Source: Balamuthia mandrillaris (Eukaryota > Discosea > Longamoebia > Balamuthiidae). Taken from it: a DNA stretch of 64,000 nucleotides. The notes beneath the pieces were generated by a model, which did not search any database, was not told the origin of the DNA, and saw only the letters and a list, made by a program, of their open reading frames with translations. This document shows, in pieces, positions 54,922 to 64,000 of the stretch. The number at the start of each line of letters is the position of its first letter. Positions within the stretch are counted from its first letter, which is position 1. Position numbers and translations under genes: made by a program. The stretch is taken from NCBI GenBank assembly GCA_031835245.1, contig JAVKOQ010000078.1:124001-188000 (forward strand), read 5' to 3'.

Positions 54922-55747
54922 ATAAAGATCACATATCCAAATAGAAAGGCAGCTATAAGTGCCACTGTACCTGTTTGGTGGTGATAGGCTTTAAACCTTG
55001 TTTGGCCAACATCTTTACAGCTGCGTCGTCGTCACGCAAATCAATCTTTGTACCGACCAACAGAAACGGCTTTCCTTCTACATGTACCGCCATTTCGTCT
55101 TTCCACTGTCCATAACGAATGTAAGGAAGGAGAAGGAGAAGGAGAAGGAGAAGGAGAAGGAGAAGGAGAAGGAGAAGGAGAAGGAGAAGGAGAAGGAGAA
55201 GGAGAAGGAGAAGGAGAAGGAGAAGGAGAAGGAGAAGGAGAAGGAGAAGGAGAAGGAGAAGGAGAAGGAGAAGGATAAAGCGAAGAGGAAAAATAGACAG
55301 GAGAGCGAGAAAGGGGAAGTAGATCAACAAACCCTGGTAGTGACACCGTCAAAAGCCTCGTGAGTAGGAGAGACCACAGAGAAACAAACTATGAAAACAT
55401 GTCCACCAGGATAAAACAAAGCTCTCATCCGGTCAAAGTCCTCAGAACCAGCAGTGTCCCAAATACTCAGCTTAAACTTTTGTTTGCCCACTTGAAATAC
55501 CTTGAAGTAGTTCTCAAAGACAGTGGGCACGTATTCCTCAGGGAAGGTCCCTTTCATGTAGGTGATCAGCATGCACGTCTTCCCTATTTCGTTGTGGCAC
55601 ATAAAAAGGATTAACTTTGAACTCCGCTTGTTCGAGAAAGAAAGAGTTGCATCTCAGTGGTCAAACGAAAAAAATAAAAGGATTGTTTTTTTTTGTTTGT
55701 TTACCTACAGCAGCATCACCAACTACCACGCACTTGAGGGCCTTCAT
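54537..55747 (-). CDS. Atypical Rho/Rac-family GTPase (Ala12, Ser61)
   Basis: Four exons encode a Rho-family GTPase of about 200 residues. ATG at 55747 starts MKALKCVVVGDAAVGK, spliced to TCMLITYMKGTFPEEYVPTV. Effector region FENYFKVFQVGKQKFKLSIW is followed by DTAGSEDFDRMRALFYPGG and FIVCFSVVSP. The NKxD-type motif is LLVGTKIDLRDD and the last base motif is YYECSAKTQTGL. A Gly/Ser-rich linker ends in the CaaX box CIMV, a prenylation site. In Rac numbering, Gly12 is Ala and Gln61 is Ser; both positions are central to GTP hydrolysis. As in Rnd and RhoH proteins, this predicts slow or no hydrolysis. One intron contains a long GAGAAG hexamer repeat; another has (CT)n. Confidence 0.93.
54877..54918. 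repeat. (GA)n microsatellite in a Rho GTPase intron
   Basis: GA run on the + strand, CT on the coding strand. Confidence 0.95.
55122..55275. repeat. GAGAAG hexamer array in a Rho GTPase intron
   Basis: About 25 tandem GAGAAG units on the + strand, CTTCTC on the coding strand. It is a long, strictly purine/pyrimidine tract and produces spurious open frames on both strands. Confidence 0.97.
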
Positions 55748-55918
55748 TGTTTTTCTACAGCTTAAAAAACCACCCAAGAGAGAGAGAGTTCGAACGCTAG
55801 AGAAGGGACCCAGTTGCTGTTCTACGCCCCCCTCTTTTCTGTTTCCTGTAACGCAACTCAAAAAAAAAATAAAAAAAAATAAAAAAAATAAAAAAATGCA
55901 CAACACAAAAAAGCGACT

Positions 55919-56381
55919 TTACAGAAACTTTACAAAAGAGGTGACTATACAGGAACCGCCTACTACCTCTGTTTCTCTCGTTCTTTGTCTGGCTCACGAA
56001 CGATGGTGACCGTGTTGTCCGGGCACTTGGTCATCACGGACTGGCTGGCTGAGCCCAACACGAATCTTTGAGGAGGGGGACGACAAAGAAAAAAAGGGGG
56101 GGTGAGAGGCCTGAGCGAAAGGGAAGGGGGCGAGAAGGCGGGCGAAGGAGGAAAAAATAATAGAAAGGAGGGAAGACCTTTCGGCTAGGGAGGTGTTCTC
56201 TCTTCTTCCCATGACGACGCTCCTTGCGCCTTTCTCGCGGGCGTACTTGCACACGGTTTCGCCAAAGGAACGCGCCCCTCCTGACAGAAAGTACATGAAG
56301 CCGCACTCTCTCTTTTGAACGTGATCACAAAGCAAAGGTCAGTGCTACTTCGTCTTTATGTAAGAACAAACCCCCCAAAAA

Positions 56382-56473
<92 letters not shown>

Positions 56474-56822
56474 GCAAACAACAAAAGCGCACGTTGTTTT
56501 GTTCACACTTTTGACGGCACTCAGCCTCCAGCTCCTTCCTTTTGTCCTGAACACTGTAGGAAGGGTTCGATGAGTCACTGGCTAGGCTGCGAAGGGTCAT
56601 GTTCTGGGGCAGCAGGGAGGGCCTCTCCATGCCGTACATCAGGATAAAGGAGTGGTGGGCGGGGAAGTTGTCAAAGGCCCAGGCGAGGGCCGCCTCGCTC
56701 TCCCTGCTGCCATTCACGCAGACCACATGGGAGGGACCCTTGGGTTGGAAGGGCTTCTCCTCTCTTGCCCCCTCCCACTCCCAGTCCATCGCCATTTGCT
56801 CCATCACCACTGGATCACTCAT
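55919..56822 (-). CDS. Universal stress protein (USP) family protein
   Basis: ATG at 56822 opens MSDPVVMEQMAMDWEWEG. The USP fold begins PSHVVCVNGSRESEAALAWA, with FILMYGMERPSLLP next. After an intron with a (CTTT)n repeat come ETVCKYAREKGARSVVMGRR and RFVLGSASQSVMTKCPDNTV, corresponding to the G-x2-G-x9-G-S/T nucleotide-binding region and the last strand of USP proteins. The first Gly of the motif fits GRRENTS, but spacing depends on the splice near 56070-56170. Three exons. The cellular role of USP proteins in amoebae is little defined. A perfect 13-base hairpin lies upstream at 56981-57009. Confidence 0.8.
56381..56472. repeat. (AAAG)n tetranucleotide array in a USP intron
   Basis: About 22 AAAG units on the + strand, CTTT on the coding strand of the USP gene. 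Confidence 0.97.
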
Positions 56823-56980
56823 TCTTGGGTTGAGACAAACTTTTTGATGGTTGTCCTCTCTTTGGTGTTTTGCTTTTTATATAATTCGGTAAAAAAAACC
56901 CATTTTTTTTTTGTGTGTGTGTGTGGGATGGGTGTTGACTTGATGAGCGATGGTTCATCTTTGAAAACTACCCAATAAGA

Positions 56981-57009
56981 GAGAGGAAAGGGCAGCGCCC
57001 TTTCCTCTC
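56981..57009. repeat. Perfect 13-base inverted repeat upstream of USP gene
   Basis: GAGAGGAAAGGGC and its reverse complement GCCCTTTCCTCTC flank a 3-base loop AGC. It lies in the 352-base gap between the USP start and the SOD-like stop. It could be a regulatory palindrome or an RNA hairpin. Confidence 0.9.
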
Positions 57010-57174
57010 GATGTAAACAATGGGCGAAACGTCATCGGTATTGGTTGTACCGCTCGTCGCGTCACGCCACCAACGAAACCCGTGGGAAAAATACAGAAAA
57101 TCGCAAGAAAACAAGCAGATAATTGACTATTTTAGTCCTCTTTTTTTTTTTCTTGGAACTTCAAAAAATAAAAT

Positions 57175-59230
57175 TTAAACGGTCTGGTAGTCGCCCCTCT
57201 TGCGGGCCATGATGACGACGAGGCCAATGACGCAAAAGGCCAGCACGGCCACAAAGACCCAGCCAACAACGACGGCGGCCACGAGGGAGTCCACCTCCTT
57301 CTCGTTGCCCTTGGAAGGGCGAATGGGGATGGGTGGCGAGGCACAGTCCTGGTTGGTGAAGTTGAAGTTGATGTCCACTGGTGGGTGAGGGATTATGGTG
57401 TCTGCTGCGGCTAAACCAATTACACATGCCAACAAAGGAGCACCCGCAGAACCTTTAGTTGTTGTTCATTTTTTTTTTTTTTTGTTGATGGTAAATAAAT
57501 AAATGACAAGGAAAGGCGGGAATACTAAAAGCAGAAAGAAGCACAAACCTTCACCATCACAGCCAGCGCCTTGACCGTGATCGAATCCGGTGGTGATGAT
57601 AAGAGAGCGTCCAATGATGGAGTCGATGCTGTCTACCCAGTCATCCACATAACGATACCAGGCCACACCCTTAGAGTCGTATGTTTGGATGTTACCCAGG
57701 TCTCCAATCATGCGGGGGTAAGTTCCTGGCAGTGCGTGGCTGGAGCTGTATGGATTGAAAATGTTGCCTGTGGAAGTTGCGCTGTTCAGGCTTAAATCTC
57801 CCGCCTTGTTATATAAACAAAAAAACCAATAAACAATGTGAGTAACGTATCCACTCGAAAGAACAGCAGCGTTCAAACCACTAAGAATAACAGTAGAACA
57901 ACAACAAAAAAAAGAAAAAGAGAAGAGGAGGGACCGGAAAGAAAGAAACGTACGGTGCCGATGTGGATGCCATGCACGCTTCCATTTGTGAGGCCTTGAG
58001 GGATTTGGACGGTTATTTCTACATCAGCGTCTGAGTTCTTTTATGTAGAGCGACAGCGATTTCGAATTAATTAGAAAAACAATAAAGAGCAAAGTAGTCG
58101 TGCGGAACAAAATACAAACCCTGGACAGGAAATAAGCCACACCATTACAGGTTCCGTTGCAGGCAGAGGTGCCATTCAATGCGCAAATTGCCTTCAACGT
58201 GCCAACGTTGCCTATGATTGCCAAAAAAAACATATGTTAGAGCAGGCAGCAAACAAAGAGAATGAGAACGCACCAGACTCAGCGCGGTTAAGGAATGAAT
58301 CCGAAATGCCAATGACGCATTGTCCAAGGATGTCGCCGAGGTTAGGGTTCGCGCTGCAGTCATCGTGTTTGGAATAAAGAACTATAGAATGACCGATGAC
58401 AGAATTGGGTCCTTGCAAGGTAAGTTGGTTATATGTTTGAGACTGCAAGATAGATTTGTCTACTCTTGTCCAATTTCCCTGTTGGGATTGAGTTTGTGAG
58501 CTGAATGCATTATCCTGAAAGTTTCTCTCTTTCTCTGCGTCTTTCTTTCCTCAATCCTGTGTGTGTTATGCCTGTTCCTCACATAAGAGGGAAACGTTAC
58601 CAAAGCGCCGTCGGGTCGGGCGTCAGGAGGGCAGGCATGAGTGGTGCTACCGCCGCCAACAAACTCGCCGCCAGTGTTATTGCCGGTCGGATCTGCGATA
58701 TCTCCAAACTGTTGTTTTTTTTTTGTTCAATAAGAAGCCGAGCAGAGGAAAAATGCCACCAGTAAAACAAACGAGTACACCAAAGCAGAAAGAAAAGCAA
58801 ACCTCACGAATGGACATAGCATACGCGGCAGAGGCGGAATCGGCAAAAAGAAGTTGAGCGGTGATGTTGACACCTAGCTAATCAACGAGAAGAAAAATGA
58901 GTTTAGGGTTGCGAAAAATAAAAACAATTCAAGAGAGGCAAAAGACCAACAAATAAAACGTACAGAAGCCGTAGCGTTTATTGTGTACAAGGTTACCAAG
59001 CCACCACTGAAGCCCGCCGCCTTTCCAGCAGTAGTAGGAATCATTCTACAAGTAGCAGTCACTTTTCGTACAGTCAAAAAATCAATCAAATGAGTCCGTC
59101 GTAACAACAAATACAAAAAAACACACCACGTACATTCCCACTTTCGTGCCTCACATGGCAGAACAAACAACCAAGCAGCCACCACACAACAAATCGCCAC
59201 CACAAAAACGGCTCTTCCGTCGGTCCTCAT
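57175..59230 (-). CDS. Membrane-anchored tandem SOD-like protein (Cu/Zn SOD fold, degenerate sites)
   Basis: ATG at 59230 begins a signal sequence (AVFVVAICCVVAAWLFVLPC). Two Cu/Zn-SOD-like domains follow in about nine exons. Domain 1 includes FSGGLVTLYTINATAS, FADSASAAYAMSIRE, TTHACPPDARPDGAL, NSVIGHSIVLYSKHDDCS and LGDILGQCVIGISD. Domain 2 includes NGSVHGIHIGTAGDLS, GNIFNPYSSSHALPG, RMIGDLGNIQTYDSKGVAWY and SIIGRSLIITTGFDHGQG. Compared with active SOD, domain 2 keeps the FNP, GDLGN and IIGR frames but lacks most copper and zinc histidines. A single C-terminal helix (AAVVVGWVFVAVLAFCVIGL) and a short RKRGDYQTV tail finish it. Catalysis is unlikely in domain 2. A surface or vacuolar location is inferred. 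Confidence 0.83.
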
Positions 59231-59401
59231 CTTCTTCTTCTTCTTCTTCCTGCCCTAGTAATAGAAGTGCTTCTACTCCCACCGCCGCCGCTACCCGCTT
59301 TTTTTTTTCGCCCTCCCCCGTCACTTTCTTCACATTCCGAATGCATTTCCCACCTTAAATTAGTCCAGGTGATCGACGCTGATCTTGCACCGCTAAACCA
59401 C

Positions 59402-61739
59402 ATGAGGAAGAGAGGAGCAGGCGGGAGGCGAGGCTTCCCGCTGCATGAGGCCGTGGCGGCGGGGGATGCCGACCGAGTGCGACACCTTTTGCAGGTTCTC
59501 AGGGATGGAGAGCAAGCACAGCCACCACCGCCCCAGGATAGAAAGGAAGAGGAGGAAGAGCCGGAGAAAGAGCAGCTTCCTCCCTTTGGGGTAAACGATA
59601 GGAACGAGGAAGGGCTCGCCCCGCTGCATCTTGCCGCTCGGCAGGGGCAAGTTGATTGTCTCGAGCTTTTGTTGTCCTTACAAGGGCAAGAGGAGAGCTT
59701 AGACGTAAACCTGTTGACGGAGGACGGTCTCTCTCCAATTCAGCTGGCTCTCTATGAAGCCCCCGACGAGGAGCAGCGCAAGGAGCGAACGGTGCGGCTG
59801 CTGTGTCAACATGGGGCGGACACGAACGTGCAGAACGCAGCCACTGGAACTCCTCCGCTGTGGGACGCTGTCTACGCGGGGCTCTCTACTTGCATTCCTA
59901 TTCTAGTTGGTTTGCTCTTCTCTTGCCATTTTGTTGTCGTTCTTCTTCTTATACTCTTGACGCGACAGAACATGGAGCAGATGTGCAGTGCCAAAGTCCA
60001 GAGGGAGAAACCATTCTTTTTGCGGCCATTGCCAATGAACAAGTGGAGACGGTGGCCTATCTCCTGTCCGCAACGGGTGCAGAAGGAGCCAAAGAACTCG
60101 CCAACAAATCCAATTTGGAGGGATACACCGCTCTTCATCTCTGTTGCACTTTATCTTCCTCGCCTTCTCCAAAGCAAGGCGTAGAATCAGCAGCAGTGAA
60201 GATGGCGAGATTATTGTTAGAGAAAGGAGGCGCGGAAGCATCCCTCTTGCTTCGCAACGAGAAGGGCAACACCCCACTTATGGAAGCCATCGAAATGGCC
60301 CGCTCTGAAAAAGAAGCTGAAGGTGACGTTGTTGATGCGGAAGAAATAACTCGTAGCTCTGCTTTGTGCTATCTGCTACAAAGCTGGCAGCGCAAAGCTG
60401 ATCAGAAGGTGAGAGCGAGGAATCCCACCATTCCTCCTGCTGATGGTGCTGACCTCTTCACCAGTTTATTGCTTTCTTCATCATCTCCTGCTTCTTCTTC
60501 TTCTTCTTCTTGTTCTTCTTCTTCTTCTTCTTCTTCTTCTTCTTCTTCTTCTTCTTCTTCTTCTTCGTCTTTGTTCGAGAGAAGGCCATTGCTGTGGCGG
60601 ATAGTAGACTATTTGCAACATCCAAAGCAGCTTTGCGAGATGGAATTGGTTAGCAAAGATGTACGACATTGTCTTCTCTCCATTGGCCAGAAGAGTTCCT
60701 CAGCTTCTTCATCGTCTTCGTGGTTGGAACCATGGCATGCACTCTACCTTCGATGGTTCAGAGATGAGAAAGAAGAAGCAAAAGAAAATGAAGAGCGGAA
60801 AAGACGAAAGCAAACAGGCAAGATATGGGGAACGGTTTACGGACAGGGTTCCAGCTTCTACGCCATGAAACTATTCCAGGAGGAAGAACGAAGCGAAGGT
60901 TCGTCATGGAAAAGTTGGTTCATGGAAAGATATCTGCTGGAAACCTGCGATCCTTCTCTCCACAAGAACATTGACGGCTTCCTCTGTTTCTGTTTCCACA
61001 ACGCGTTATCCTTTTCCATCAACAAAGAAGCAGAACAAAGATGCGAAAGTGAAGGAGAAGGAGGGGAGTGGAAGATAAACGGTCCGATGGAAGCATTGCA
61101 GTCGACCATCCTCTTCGCTCGCTCCGCTTTCGAGTATCGTCGTTATAGAGCCACATGCATGGTGCATAGAGCCACCGCTCGAAGGATGGTCGTGCAACCA
61201 GTTCCTTTCCAACGGACCACACGTGGTCCACTGGAAAGAGAAGGCAAAGCCCATGCTCATCTTCTTTGCTTCTACGAGGACGATCTCAGTCGTGATGACA
61301 CAGACGCATCCTTCCTTACCTTTGAAGATAACGTGCGTTCTTTTTTCTGTTAGGCGTGTTTTGCGGTGTTGTTAGTGACTCTCCTTGGTTTTTTTTTTGT
61401 TTGTGTTTGAATTAAGAAGGCATTGGAGGGAGATGAACCACGCCTCCTTGTTGGCATTCGGTCAACTTCGAGTGGCAATGATGGAGGTGAGAAAGGCAAT
61501 TCATCTTCCAAACAACAGTTGGTACGCGAAGCCTGTAAAAAGGTTTCTCTCTCGCTCTCTCTTTCTCTCGCTGGAATGACTTTTCATCTTAAACAACATA
61601 TTCTTCCTCTATTCAGTACCGGTGTGATGTGATGTATTGCTCTGTGTCAGACGGAGAAGGCGTGCACGCTATTTTTGAGCGTCTTATAAGCCTCTGCGAT
61701 CATATGGAGTGTTGTAGGAATGTAGACACAAACGAATAA
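59402..61739 (+). CDS. Ankyrin-repeat and F-box-like protein with polyserine tract
   Basis: Four exons: 59402 to about 59906, about 59970-61332, 61417-61542 and 61617-61739. Ankyrin repeats fill the first half: GFPLHEAVAAGDADRVRHLL, GLAPLHLAARQGQVDCLELL, GLSPIQLALYEAP, GTPPLWDAVYAGLSTCIPIL joined to VEHGADVQCQSPEGETILFA, GYTALHLCCTL and GNTPLMEAIEMA. A Ser run encoded by a TTC/TTCT repeat (60490-60567) separates an F-box-like segment: PLLWRIVDYLQHPKQLCEME, LVSKDVRHCLLS and WHALYLRWF. The C-terminal 350 residues, with TGKIWGTVYGQGSSFYAMKL, are not recognised. A role as ubiquitin-ligase adaptor is possible. The start is the first Met; the gene is divergent from the SOD-like gene, with 171 bases between starts. 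Confidence 0.82.
60490..60567 (+). repeat. TTC/TCT trinucleotide array coding for polyserine
   Basis: TCT/TTC triplets read in frame as Ser inside the ankyrin/F-box gene, between the ankyrin part and the F-box-like part. Confidence 0.95.
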
Positions 61740-61804
61740 AGTGCAATGTGTATATTTGGGAGTAGAGTTTTTATGTTTCCAAAAAAAAAAAAAAAACCGC
61801 CTTA

Positions 61805-64000
61805 TTACAATGACTGCAGCTGGTTCAGCAATTTTTTCCACTCGTCCGCCATCTGATTTGCCGAATTGTTCAATTTTTGTTCTACCGGAGCACGAGAGAG
61901 AGAGAAACTACAAGAAAGTAACAAACCTGCACAGTGGAGTCCATGGAACATTTGGCATATTCGCGGAGAGCTCTGGTGATTTGAGTTGCTTTTGTTTTCT
62001 CAAAACGGACGATCTCATTCTTAACGCTGATAGGTTCAAATTCACAAAAGTGAGTATTTTCACAAATTGAATGGTTTAGCAGGAAGTGGGGTCGACATTT
62101 CACTTACCTGTCGCTTATCATCTCAAATTCATCTTTGTTGCTTTCAATCCTCTTTTCCAACTTTTTGGGTATTGTTTTTTTTTTTTTAAAAAAAAAGAGA
62201 GGCATATAAGCTGCAAGAAAAAGAAAGTAACTGAAGAGAAACAAACCTCTGTGATTTCATTTTCAACCGCAGTAGCTTTGTTGGTTCCTTTCACTTTGTC
62301 CAATCGGTCTCGTTTGCCAGCGAGCTGCTTTTCGAGATGCTGCAACTCAGCCAGGGAGGTTAATCTATTGTTTAGAGTGGTTTTAGCAGCCTCCAACACT
62401 CTTGTATGATGTGCTATGACCTCCTCGAAATAAACCTGTGATAAAACGCAATTAGCAATCATCAGAGAAAAGATAATTTGATAGTAAGAGAGGAACGAAG
62501 GAGCTCACTTCTTGGTCGCCAACGGCCTCTTGAAGAACGAGACGAACACCCTCGCTAGCGTCTCCAAGTTTGGACCAATGCAGCCCCAGCTTATTGTCAA
62601 GAGCTTTCAGAGGAGATGCAATGGAGAACTCAACCCGTTCACTTGGTGCATCGCCCTTTGACTCTGGCTCTTCCTCTCCTTCCTCCTTTTCTTGTTTGTC
62701 AACGGAAGAGGCAGCAGAGGAAGCAATACTGTACTTGTCTTCTACATCAGATACAGCCTTTGCTGCCATACTAAAGTCATAAATCAAATTTGCAAGCTCT
62801 AAATCATTGTAAAAGTAAATAGCCAGCCAAAGATTCAAATAATGCAAGAACCAAAGCAAAGTACCTCTTCTCTTGGCACTCAAAGTCTGAGAAGATTGCA
62901 ACATGGTGGCCAAACTGTCAGAAAGGTCAGCGAGGTAGTTCTTCTTCTCTTCGAACCACTGATCGACCTCCTGCGGCGCGCTCATCGTGACCGCCGAAGA
63001 AAGAAAGGAGAAAACCTTCTTGGTGTAGCCTGCTTGTGGCTTTTTGGTCTTTGCCTCTTCCAACGACTCACCGTTGGCCTCAAGGAAAGTTTGAAGGCAC
63101 TCGCTGGTGCAGAGAATAGGATGTTGCACCACTTCACGGAGAAACTGTTGCAACTCTCGGCGTCTTCTTTCGATGAAGAACGTGTCGAAGCGATCTGTGA
63201 TAGAAGGACGAAACGAAAGAAAGGAAGTAAGTAAGTACAAGTTCTTCAGAAATGTATGCTGACAGAAACACTCACTTTGAATGATGGTCTTCTCAGGCAA
63301 AGGAGGAATGATGACGCCCTTGAAATTTTCACCGAGGCGGTCATGCAGCCAGAAAAAGTCGCTGTAGCGCCTCTCCACTGTGAACTGTTTCTGGTGGTAC
63401 TGAGCCAAAGAAGTCTGTTCCGTTTGTTATCAATTAGTTTTGTTTTTAAAAAAAAAAATAGTACAAAGGAAGAAGAAGGAAAAAAGAAGAACAAGAAGAG
63501 ATAAACAGTGGCATGGAAACAAAGAGCAAAAAGGAAGAAGCAAACCTTGACGTTGACTTTGTAGGTGACATACGCCTTCATGCCCTCGCCGTGCTTTTCG
63601 TATTCGCCCAACGTTATCTGAAACGCTTTCGACGAAGCAGAAGAAGATGCAGAGGAGGAAGAAGCGGAAGATCCACCTTCTTCCTTTGCTTCCTCTTCCA
63701 CTACTACTTGTTCGTCGTGTCCCTTATCTCCTTCCTCGTCATGTTGCGCAGGAGGAGCAACGTTTGAAGCAGCTTGTAAGGCACCCCCAAAGAAGGACTC
63801 TGTCATGCTCGACTTCATATCCTGATAATTTTCTTCTTCCTCTTCACTGTCGGAGGAAGTTACGACCTCTTCCTCCTTTTGGAAGATGAATGAATTTTTG
63901 CTGATGACCCAAAAAAAAAAATCTCTCACTCCCGCTCAAAACAAAAGAAGCCTACCTCAGCTGTAAAAGGAGACGCGATGTTGCCAAACTGTTCTGACAT
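61805..64000 (-). CDS. PX-BAR sorting nexin, SNX1/2/Vps5 type
   Basis: Retromer-associated sorting nexins of this type shape endosomal tubules. ATG at 64000 (MSEQFGNIASPFTAE) lies exactly at the window edge and may or may not be the true start. An acidic Ser-rich linker precedes the PX domain: FQITLGEYEKHGEGMKAYVT, FTVERRYSDFFWLHDRLGEN and GVIIPPLPEKTI, then RRRELQQFLREVVQHPIL and CLQTFLEA. The RRYSDF motif carries the phosphoinositide-binding Arg. The BAR region includes DQWFEEKKNYLADLSDSLAT, LGLHWSKLGDASEGVRLVLQ and RLTSLAELQHLEKQLAGKRD, ending ADEWKKLLNQLQSL at 61805, a typical Vps5 C-terminus. About nine exons. Confidence 0.9.

Noticed and set aside
55041..55352. Open frames of SP repeats, EKEKEK repeats and polyleucine
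   Set aside because: All are translations of the GAGAAG hexamer array, which lacks stops in every frame. The Rho exons flank it as an intron.
1..64000. tRNA, rRNA, CRISPR arrays and bacterial operon signals
   Set aside because: No tRNA T-loop with matching arms, rRNA core or spaced direct repeats was found by eye. Introns throughout rule out a bacterial origin.

Overview
The window is nuclear DNA from a compact, intron-rich microbial eukaryote. About 30 genes sit on both strands, separated by 70 to 600 bases. They are interrupted by short GT-AG introns (often 45 to 120 bases), many carrying (CT)n tracts. The gene set points to a free-living amoebozoan-like protist: a Rho-type GTPase, syntaxin-18, a PX-BAR sorting nexin, Gemin2, a Crinkler/RHS-type NTPase, and a Cys-rich membrane protein with an NPxY tail. 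A centramoebid relative of Acanthamoeba or Balamuthia would fit, but this is inference from gene content. No tRNA, rRNA or CRISPR was seen.

Layout. 0-5 kb: end of a small coiled-coil membrane protein, then a head-to-head pair of ADP-ribose hydrolases (PARG on -, ARH/DraG type on +) with 69 bases between start codons. The ARH gene crosses into a markedly AT-rich stretch that lasts to about 5.25 kb. 5.5-12.8 kb: RPF1, an LRR protein, an acid-ceramidase/NAAA-type amidase with a C-terminal Cys/His module, and a voltage-sensor-like membrane protein. 12.8-17 kb: an unstable island with a truncated Crinkler/RHS-like gene, an antisense retrotransposon gag fragment and several short inverted duplications. 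17.5-27.8 kb: GATA-finger protein, NC2-beta/Dr1, a mitochondrial-type unknown, SURF6, Gemin2 and a TPR protein. 28-37 kb: secreted acidic protein, F-box/Kelch and F-box/SPRY proteins in divergent orientation, and UTP14. 37-46 kb: BAR protein, syntaxin-18, SPAG7-like R3H protein, and an RRM-RBR E3 ligase. 46-57 kb: saposin/coiled-coil/polytopic protein, MORN protein, SH3-RING protein, TFB5, NPxY-tail receptor-like protein, atypical Rho GTPase and universal-stress protein. 57-64 kb: membrane-anchored tandem SOD-like protein, ankyrin/F-box protein and SNX1/2-like sorting nexin.

Functional themes. Ribosome biogenesis has three genes (RPF1, SURF6, UTP14). Ubiquitin signalling has an RBR ligase, an SH3-RING protein and three F-box-type proteins. 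ADP-ribose removal has PARG and ARH. Membrane traffic has syntaxin-18, SNX and BAR proteins. The most unusual items are the PARG/ARH pair with its composition break, the Rho GTPase with Ala12 and Ser61, the tandem SOD-like protein lacking most metal ligands, the fold-back rearrangements in the Crinkler/gag island, and the strong strand bias of intronic (CT)n repeats.

All gene models are manual: splice joins were chosen by GT/AG position, phase and family similarity recalled from knowledge. No database search or transcript evidence was available.
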